The notes beneath the pieces were generated by a model. The model ran no database searches. It worked only from the letters and a program-made list of their open reading frames with translations, and had not been told where the DNA came from. Of a stretch of DNA of 5,111 nucleotides, positions 1 to 3,705 are shown piece by piece (positions within the stretch are counted from its first letter, which is position 1; each line of letters begins with the position of its first letter). A program made the translations under genes and the position numbers. Source of the DNA: Actinomycetota bacterium (GTDB lineage: Bacteria > Actinomycetota > Actinomycetes > S36-B12 > CAIYMF01); assembly GCA_009699025.1 (NCBI GenBank), contig WLOZ01000178.1, forward strand, positions 1 through 5,111. The letters run 5' to 3'.

Positions 1-267
1 AGACTGCACCGGGTGCCAGGTCTCGCCCTCGGCGACGCCCTGAATGGTGGTGATCGCCTTGCCGTCGATTTGCACGGCGAGGACGCTGCACGACTTCACG
101 CTGCGTCCGTTGACGAGCACCGTGCAGGCACCGCAGTTGGAGGTGTCGCACCCCACGGGGGTGCCTGTTTGGCCGAGGTTCTCACGTAGCCAGTGAACGA
201 GAAGGAGCCGCGGCTCAACCTCGCCCATGCGGTGGACCCCATCGACCGTTGCGCTGATATGCATCAT
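1..267 (-). CDS. CoxS-like [2Fe-2S] small subunit of a molybdenum hydroxylase (CO dehydrogenase family), N-terminal part
   Basis: The visible 89 residues hold a plant-type ferredoxin domain with Cys40, Cys45, Cys48 and Cys60 in C-x4-C-x2-C-x11-C spacing, in the context GCDTSNCGACTV and VKSCSVLAVQ. In the CoxS/XDH family this domain binds the distal [2Fe-2S] cluster and passes electrons from the Mo-cofactor subunit towards the FAD subunit; a second, helical [2Fe-2S] domain should follow but is cut off by the window edge. The wording around the cysteines resembles CO dehydrogenase small subunits more than xanthine dehydrogenases, but the true substrate cannot be read from this subunit. The start is the first of two adjacent ATG codons (267 or 264), preceded by AGGAG with 7-nt spacing. 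It is the first gene of its transcript on this side and diverges from the 106-aa gene. Fusion or further subunits beyond position 1 cannot be excluded. Family confident; substrate unknown. Confidence 0.93.
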   Translation of the reverse strand, partial: MMHISATVDGVHRMGEVEPRLLLVHWLRENLGQTGTPVGCDTSNCGACTVLVNGRSVKSCSVLAVQIDGKAITTIQGVAEGETWHPVQS

Positions 268-274
268 CGGTGAT

Positions 275-279
275 CTCCT
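275..279 (-). promoter_or_regulatory. Shine-Dalgarno site of the CoxS-like gene
   Basis: AGGAG on the minus strand lies 7 nt before the ATG at 267 and 10 nt before the ATG at 264, which favours the first. It sits inside a small dyad, ATCTC-CT-GAGAT (273-284), so a protein or a short RNA fold over it could affect translation; that part is inference. Confidence 0.7.
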
Positions 280-346
280 GAGATAGGAAGGTGAGTGACG
301 TACAGGTCCGCCCGTTGAACCGTGGCGCCACCCTAATCCCGTTCCG

Positions 347-362
347 TGTGTTCCGCATCACA
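347..362. promoter_or_regulatory. CRP/GlxR-like operator candidate
   Basis: TGTGT-TCCGCA-TCACA matches the CRP/FNR-superfamily consensus TGTGA-N6-TCACA at 9 of 10 half-site bases. cAMP-type regulators of actinobacteria (GlxR, Crp) use this form of site. It lies about 80 nt upstream of the CoxS-like start and about 130 nt upstream of the 106-aa gene. A weak -10-like TAGGGT on the minus strand (335 to 330) would put the site over the -35 region of a promoter for the CoxS-like gene. The sequence match is seen; the regulator and direction of control are inferred. Confidence 0.4.
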
Positions 363-367
363 TTCAG

Positions 368-385
368 CCAAATCCTGAGGTTTGG
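368..385. promoter_or_regulatory. Imperfect palindrome, possible operator
   Basis: CCAAA-T-CCT-G-AGG-TTTGG: the arms CCAAA/TTTGG and CCT/AGG pair, with one extra T on the left arm. It lies between the CRP-like site and the palindrome at 403-420, in the gap between divergent genes. No known regulator consensus is recognised. Confidence 0.3.
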
Positions 386-402
386 TGCGGTGCATGGAAG
401 CG

Positions 403-420
403 ACGTGACACGTGCCACGT
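403..420. promoter_or_regulatory. 18-bp near-perfect palindrome around CACGTG, probable operator
   Basis: ACGTGACACGTGCCACGT is symmetric at 8 of 9 base pairs; only A408/C415 breaks it. The core CACGTG is flanked on each side by a further ACGTG/CACGT half. Length, symmetry and position in a divergent gap fit the binding site of a dimeric repressor or activator, possibly bound as two dimers. I do not recognise the regulator. Confidence 0.45.
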
Positions 421-451
421 TCTGTGAGGACGGTGGTAATTCAGGCGCCAT

Positions 452-479
452 GTCGATGATGAACTGGGTTCACATCGAC
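452..479 (+). promoter_or_regulatory. Stem-loop (or long operator) upstream of the 106-aa gene
   Basis: Arms GTCGATG + TGAAC (452-458, 460-464) pair with GTTCA + CATCGAC (468-472, 473-479), leaving a single bulged A at 459 and a TGG loop at 465-467. This gives 12 base pairs, ending 5 nt before the ribosome binding site at 485-490. No U-run follows, so it is not a standard terminator. It could be a leader-RNA hairpin or a DNA operator. Pairing is seen; role is inferred. Confidence 0.45.
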
Positions 480-484
480 CCGAT

Positions 485-490
485 AGGAAG
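485..490 (+). promoter_or_regulatory. Ribosome binding site of the 106-aa gene
   Basis: AGGAAG sits 5 nt before ATG 496 and decides this start over the in-frame ATG at 556 (Met21), which has no comparable site. It lies between the stem-loop ending at 479 and the palindrome beginning at 489. Confidence 0.65.
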
Positions 491-504
491 TTGTCATGAC
501 AACT
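489..504. promoter_or_regulatory. Perfect 16-bp palindrome spanning the start codon of the 106-aa gene
   Basis: AGTTGTCATGACAACT is identical to its reverse complement. It is centred inside the ATG (496-498) and overlaps the end of the AGGAAG ribosome binding site. A bound protein would block initiation, and in RNA the arms could mask the start. The TTGT/ACAA halves recall GntR/FadR-type half-sites, but the 4-bp centre does not fit the usual TNGT-N3-ACNA spacing, so the family is left open. Confidence 0.5.
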
Positions 505-816
505 GCTACTGAGCACAACCCCGTCCACGAGACGCCCACCAACACCCCTATCGCGATGACCGGAACCTGGTTCGGCCGCTGGGGAAACGAGGCCTACGAG
601 CTCCGGTCAGGCCTCCCCTACGCTCAGGCGCTACGCGTTGCCACGGCGTGGGCGCTGAGAGACCTCGACGAGTCTGGTGTCGAGGTCGACGTCGATATCT
701 TCGCTGAGGGCAACGAATGGATTATCGACGTCGTTGCCTTTGAGACCGCCCCGGTCGTCACGCAGCTTGGCTCGCGCCGTGCTCGCATCGACAGTTCAGG
801 ACGGCTTGTCGCCTGA
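496..816 (+). CDS. Hypothetical protein, 106 aa
   Basis: I do not recognise this protein. Codon use is G/C-ending as in neighbouring genes and a good ribosome binding site precedes the ATG, so it is probably real. Residues 1-20 are Thr/Pro/Asn-rich and look disordered. Residues 21-40 hold MTGTWFGRWGNEAYELRSGL. Residues 41-58 could form an amphipathic helix (PYAQALRVATAWALRDLD). Two hydrophobic/acidic strands follow at 61-69 and 74-82, then a basic patch SRRAR at 93-97. There is no cysteine, signal peptide or membrane segment, so it is probably a small cytosolic alpha/beta protein. It diverges from the CoxS-like gene and converges on the decarboxylase-like gene with a 6-bp gap. Its start lies inside a perfect 16-bp palindrome below a 12-bp stem-loop, suggesting regulated expression. 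A link to CoxS function is only positional. Confidence 0.75.
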   Translation: MTTATEHNPVHETPTNTPIAMTGTWFGRWGNEAYELRSGLPYAQALRVATAWALRDLDESGVEVDVDIFAEGNEWIIDVVAFETAPVVTQLGSRRARIDSSGRLVA

Positions 817-822
817 GCCGCG

Positions 823-2466
823 CTACACCCGCTTCTTGAGCGCGTCGGTGAGCCTCGTAAGGGCGTGGCTAGGCACGCCGCGCGGCACGCGCACGTGCAC
901 GATGACGAGTTCCTCGTCGCGCACTGCCTCGGCCATGGCCACAGCGAGCTCGTTCTCGGTGTCGCACACGACGCCGCGTCCGGTGCCGAACACTCTCGGC
1001 AGGTCTTCATGCCTCATCGGCGGTAGGTCGTTGAACGGGCCGTCGAGCATGGGCCGCTGCGTGCCGTAGCCGTCGTTGTCGAGCACCACGATGATGGGCG
1101 ACACGTCGTGGTAGGGCGCGAACATCACCTCAAGCCCAGACATCAGGAAGCCACCGTCGCCGACGATAACTACGGGTCTGCGGCTGCGATCGGCGCGGCC
1201 AGCCCCCACGGCCGCCGGAATGGCGTAGCCCATGGTGGCGTAATAGGCGCTCGACAACGACCACGCGGGGGCCGGCATGTCGACCGATGCGAAAACGCAC
1301 TCGCCAATCTCGATGAGAAGCCCGTGTCGCTCGTCGATGGCGGCCCCCACACACTGCATGACACTCTCGACCGACAGTGCCTTGCCCGGCGTGGCCACGT
1401 AGCCGTGGGCATATGACGGAATGGTGTGGTCGAGCCCTAGCCGGCCCTGGCTCGCCGCTGCAGCGAGGGCGGGCAAAAAAGCGTGCAGGGGAACCTGACG
1501 GTAGGTGTGAAGCCCGACGTGCACCTCGGTGTCGGTGCACTCGATGAGGCGCGCAGGGTCGAGCACCGCGGTAAAGCCCCCCAGGGTGAGGTCACTGTTC
1601 ATCACGCCGAGGCTCAGGATGACATCGGCGCTCTCGACGCGCTCGACCACGGCTAGGGGGCTCACCGCACCCATGTACACGCCGAGTGAGAGGGGGTGTC
1701 GCTCGTCGAAGAAGCCCTTCGACAGCGAACTGGTGGCCACGGGAATTCCGGCCGCTGTCACGAAGGCGTTGAGCGAGTCGGAGAGGTCGCGGCGCCACGC
1801 CATGACACCGGCCATGGCAACGGCTGATTCAGACAGTCGCAGTCGGCTCATCACGTCGCTCACGGCCGCGGCCAGACGTGCCTCGTTCACGGGGGGCAGC
1901 GTGCGCTGAAGATCGCCCATGACGTCGCGGATGGGCACGTCGACCATGTCGCGAGGAATTTCGAGGTAGCCCGGGCGCTGATGGGCGAGCATGGCCACGA
2001 GTACGCGGTCGATCTCAACTGCGGAAGTGAGCGGGTTGTCGAGCACCGCGTCGGCCTGGGTGAGGTCGCGGAAAACTCGGTGCTGGGTGTCGAACTCCTT
2101 GACCTTGTGGTGGATCAGCGCATCGCCAGCCCGTTCGGCCTTGCCGGGCGAGCCGCTGATGACCAGCAGCGGCACCTGCTCGGCCCACGCGCCTGCCACG
2201 GCGTTGACCACCTTGAGGCCTCCCACGCCGTAGGTCACTGCCACCACGCCGAGGCCGCGCAGTCGGGCATAGGCGTCGGCGGCGAAGGCCGCCCCCTGCT
2301 CATCGCCCATAATGAGCAGCGGGAAACCCTCCTGGTGCAGGTCGTGGAAGAGGCGCAGGGCGTAGTCGCCCACGATTCCGAAGCCCTCCTCGACGTTGAG
2401 CTCGTGGAAGCGGCGCACGAGGTGGGCGGCGATGGTGGTGGTGCCCGGATCTGGTGAAGTGTTCAC
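823..2466 (-). CDS. Thiamine-diphosphate-dependent 2-oxo-acid decarboxylase (pyruvate/indolepyruvate decarboxylase family)
   Basis: This complete 547-aa protein matches the usual length of PDC/IPDC enzymes, which bind ThDP and Mg and decarboxylate 2-oxo acids to aldehydes in the cytosol. The N-terminal PYR domain carries Asp34 (GDYALRLF), Glu56 (MGDEQGAAFAADAYAR) and the His119-His120 pair (LIHHKV), equivalent to Asp27, Glu50, His113 and His114 of Zymomonas PDC. The C-terminal PP domain has the ThDP motif from GDG (436-438) to Asn464 and Gly466, followed by DGPFNDL as in PDC. The position of PDC Glu473 is Gln470, an unusual change at a catalytic site. Substrate (pyruvate, indolepyruvate, phenylpyruvate or branched 2-oxo acids) cannot be fixed from sequence. 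The GTG at 2466 is chosen because PDC similarity begins within the first 15 residues and no other start codon lies between it and the amidase gene; the frame stays open upstream but runs antisense to the amidase. No Shine-Dalgarno is seen; a leaderless start is likely. It ends 6 bp from the convergent 106-aa gene. Confidence 0.94.
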   Translation of the reverse strand: MNTSPDPGTTTIAAHLVRRFHELNVEEGFGIVGDYALRLFHDLHQEGFPLLIMGDEQGAAFAADAYARLRGLGVVAVTYGVGGLKVVNAVAGAWAEQVPLLVISGSPGKAERAGDALIHHKVKEFDTQHRVFRDLTQADAVLDNPLTSAVEIDRVLVAMLAHQRPGYLEIPRDMVDVPIRDVMGDLQRTLPPVNEARLAAAVSDVMSRLRLSESAVAMAGVMAWRRDLSDSLNAFVTAAGIPVATSSLSKGFFDERHPLSLGVYMGAVSPLAVVERVESADVILSLGVMNSDLTLGGFTAVLDPARLIECTDTEVHVGLHTYRQVPLHAFLPALAAAASQGRLGLDHTIPSYAHGYVATPGKALSVESVMQCVGAAIDERHGLLIEIGECVFASVDMPAPAWSLSSAYYATMGYAIPAAVGAGRADRSRRPVVIVGDGGFLMSGLEVMFAPYHDVSPIIVVLDNDGYGTQRPMLDGPFNDLPPMRHEDLPRVFGTGRGVVCDTENELAVAMAEAVRDEELVIVHVRVPRGVPSHALTRLTDALKKRV

Positions 2467-2472
2467 TGCGGA

Positions 2473-2478
2473 AGGATA
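2473..2478 (-). promoter_or_regulatory. -10-like element for a leaderless decarboxylase transcript
   Basis: TATCCT on the minus strand ends 6 nt before the GTG at 2466, the spacing expected if transcription begins at the G of the start codon. No Shine-Dalgarno is present and no convincing -35 hexamer is seen at 16-18 nt. Sequence and spacing are seen; leaderless initiation is inferred and is common in actinobacteria. Confidence 0.5.
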
Positions 2479-2513
2479 CCGAGCGGCTGCAGGCCTAGCG
2501 TCGGGCGGCGTGT

Positions 2514-2519
2514 GACACT
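2514..2519 (+). promoter_or_regulatory. -10-like element for a leaderless amidase transcript
   Basis: GACACT fits the loose pattern NAnnnT and ends 6 nt before the GTG at 2526, mirroring the arrangement of the divergent gene. It lies within the small dyad GTGT-G-ACAC (2510-2518). No Shine-Dalgarno at normal spacing is visible. Weaker than the element on the other strand. Confidence 0.35.
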
Positions 2520-2525
2520 GGATGA

Positions 2526-3578
2526 GTGAAAACCTTCCTCGTCGCACTACTTGTCGTGACCACCGCCGGGTGCGGGCTCGTGTCCTCGCGTACCGCCGAT
2601 TCGAGCCCCGCGCCCAAGCCGACTGCCAGCAAGTCGAAGCAGGCCTCGGCGGCAACGAACAAGCCCAGTGACGCCGCGACACGCAGCAGTTCTCCCGCGC
2701 CCGAGCCGTCAGAAACGTCCACTCCGACGCCCACACCGACCCCAACGCCGACGCCCACACCCAGCCCCACTCCTGCCCCCACGAAGTCGTCGTCGAACGA
2801 CGGTGCGTTCGACCCGGTGTGGTACCCCGACTGGACGAAGAATGGCGGGCGCGGCGACGCCCAAAAGTGGCCCTCGAACTGGCCAAAGCCGCGCATTGTC
2901 GATGCCACCGGCGACGGGGCTCTCTCGGGACGCATCATCCTGGTTGACCCCGGTCACAACCTCGGCAACTCGACGCACTCGAGCGATATCAATAAGCGCT
3001 ACTGGGTGGGCCTCGACAAGATCTGCAACACCACCGGAACCGAGACCCGCGACGGCTATGCCGAGGCGTCGTACACCTACGACGTCGCGGAGAGACTGAC
3101 CGAATTGCTCACGGGCGAGGGTGCCACCGTGGTGCTGACTCGCGACCGCAATGACGAAGAGTCGTATGGTCCGTGTATTCAGGGTCGCGGGCTGCTGGGC
3201 GAGCAGGTGGGGGCCGATATTGCGGTGTCAATTCACGCCGATGGCGGGCCCGTGTCTGGGCACGGCGCGTTCGTCTACACGCCGGCGCCCCTGGCGGGGT
3301 ACACCTCGGCCGACAAGGCGGCGCGCTCGGTGCGGCTGGCCCAGCGAATTCTCACCGGGCTCAACGACCAGGGGCTCGGCGGATCGACCTATTTCGTGCC
3401 CAACATCGCACCCGATCGCGAGCAGGGAACCCTCAACACCGCCGGACTTCCCATCGTGATCGTTGAGACGCTCAATATGCAGAACCCCGACGACTCGGCC
3501 ATCGCGAGCTCCGAGGAGGGCAGGCAGCGGGTGGCTGAGGGGCTGGCCGCCGGAATCGTGGGCTACTTCGCCGGATAG
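2526..3578 (+). CDS. Lipoprotein N-acetylmuramoyl-L-alanine amidase (Amidase_3)
   Basis: The 350-aa protein should cut the bond between N-acetylmuramic acid and L-alanine in peptidoglycan, outside the membrane. Residues 1-15 form a short lipoprotein signal (one Lys, then FLVALLVV) with TTAG before Cys16, which would be lipid-modified. Residues 17-92 are a low-complexity Ser/Ala/Pro/Thr linker including a (Thr-Pro)7 run at 66-79, able to reach into the wall. The zinc amidase domain covers about 134-350: His144 (VDPGHN), Glu180 (YAEASYTYD) and His237 (SIHADG) as zinc ligands, and Glu314 (IVETLNMQNPDD) as catalytic base, so it looks active. Cys167 and Cys217 are the only other cysteines and could form a disulfide. 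GTG 2526 is the only fitting start: an in-frame TGA precedes it directly. It diverges from the decarboxylase-like gene and precedes the secreted Ig-like gene by 127 bp. The 5' promoter looks leaderless. Confidence 0.95.
   Translation: MKTFLVALLVVTTAGCGLVSSRTADSSPAPKPTASKSKQASAATNKPSDAATRSSSPAPEPSETSTPTPTPTPTPTPTPSPTPAPTKSSSNDGAFDPVWYPDWTKNGGRGDAQKWPSNWPKPRIVDATGDGALSGRIILVDPGHNLGNSTHSSDINKRYWVGLDKICNTTGTETRDGYAEASYTYDVAERLTELLTGEGATVVLTRDRNDEESYGPCIQGRGLLGEQVGADIAVSIHADGGPVSGHGAFVYTPAPLAGYTSADKAARSVRLAQRILTGLNDQGLGGSTYFVPNIAPDREQGTLNTAGLPIVIVETLNMQNPDDSAIASSEEGRQRVAEGLAAGIVGYFAG
2721..2783 (+). repeat. Thr-Pro-coding repeat in the amidase linker
   Basis: Codons 66-86 of the amidase encode Thr-Pro pairs with late Ser/Ala variants. 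At DNA level the 14-mer CCGACGCCCACACC occurs at 2724-2737 and 2748-2761, a 24-bp period. Synonymous codons vary (ACT/ACG/ACA/ACC, CCG/CCC/CCA), so the array is old enough to have drifted; still, slippage could change linker length. Confidence 0.75.
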
Positions 3579-3634
3579 GGCCCGGCTCTGTCCACAGGCG
3601 CCCAACATTCGCTGTGCGTGTCGGAGCACCCCCG

Positions 3635-3640
3635 TAGTCT
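3635..3640 (+). promoter_or_regulatory. Candidate -10 for the secreted Ig-like gene
   Basis: TAGTCT (TAnnnT) is flanked by CCCG (3631-3634) and CGGG (3641-3644) and preceded, after 10 nt, by TGTCGG (3619-3624). No TTGACA-like -35 stands at 17 nt. If used, it would give a 5' leader of about 60 nt before the ATG at 3706. Confidence 0.3.
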
Positions 3641-3662
3641 CGGGATTAAGGCTCGAAACGTG

Positions 3663-3692
3663 AGCACAGGGGAACTGCTAAGCACGGGGGAA
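3663..3692 (+). repeat. 12-bp direct repeat AGCAC-R-GGGGAA in the leader
   Basis: AGCACAGGGGAA (3663-3674) and AGCACGGGGGAA (3681-3692) match at 11 of 12 bases, 18 bp apart, between the candidate promoter and the start of the secreted protein gene. Further G-runs follow at 3695-3698 and 3702-3704. Role unknown. Confidence 0.5.
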
Positions 3693-3705
3693 ACGGGGTA
3701 CGGGA

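Noticed and set aside
461..471. LexA (SOS) box-like GAAC-GTTC
   Set aside because: The spacer is 3 nt (TGG); the Gram-positive LexA box needs 4. The halves are better explained as part of the longer stem at 452-479.
291..512. 73-codon plus-strand frame in the divergent region beginning at GTG 291
   Set aside because: AGGAAG directly touches the GTG with no spacing, codon use is not like the neighbours, and it overlaps the well-supported start of the 106-aa gene.
796..844. Possible terminators between the convergent genes: TCAGG/CCTGA (796-816) and CGCGCT/AGCGCG (819-844)
   Set aside because: Stems are only 5-6 bp with loops of 11-14 nt and no T-run on either strand; too weak to call, although no better terminator is visible for either gene.
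1981..2457. 158-codon plus-strand frame opposite the decarboxylase gene
   Set aside because: It is the antisense shadow of the PYR domain coding region, with no ribosome binding site and no recognisable protein features.
2467..2886. Upstream extension of the decarboxylase frame by 140 codons on the minus strand
   Set aside because: It runs antisense to the start of the amidase gene, encodes Arg/Ser/Thr-rich sequence unlike any PDC N-terminus, and is explained by scarcity of stop codons in high-GC DNA.
3570..3586. GCCGG-N7-CCGGC hairpin over the amidase stop codon
   Set aside because: A 5-bp stem with no T-run is common by chance in GC-rich DNA and is not a convincing terminator.
3587..3596. 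DnaA-box-like CTGTCCACA
   Set aside because: One mismatch from TTGTCCACA but a single isolated copy with no AT-rich region or dnaA/dnaN genes nearby, so not evidence of an origin.
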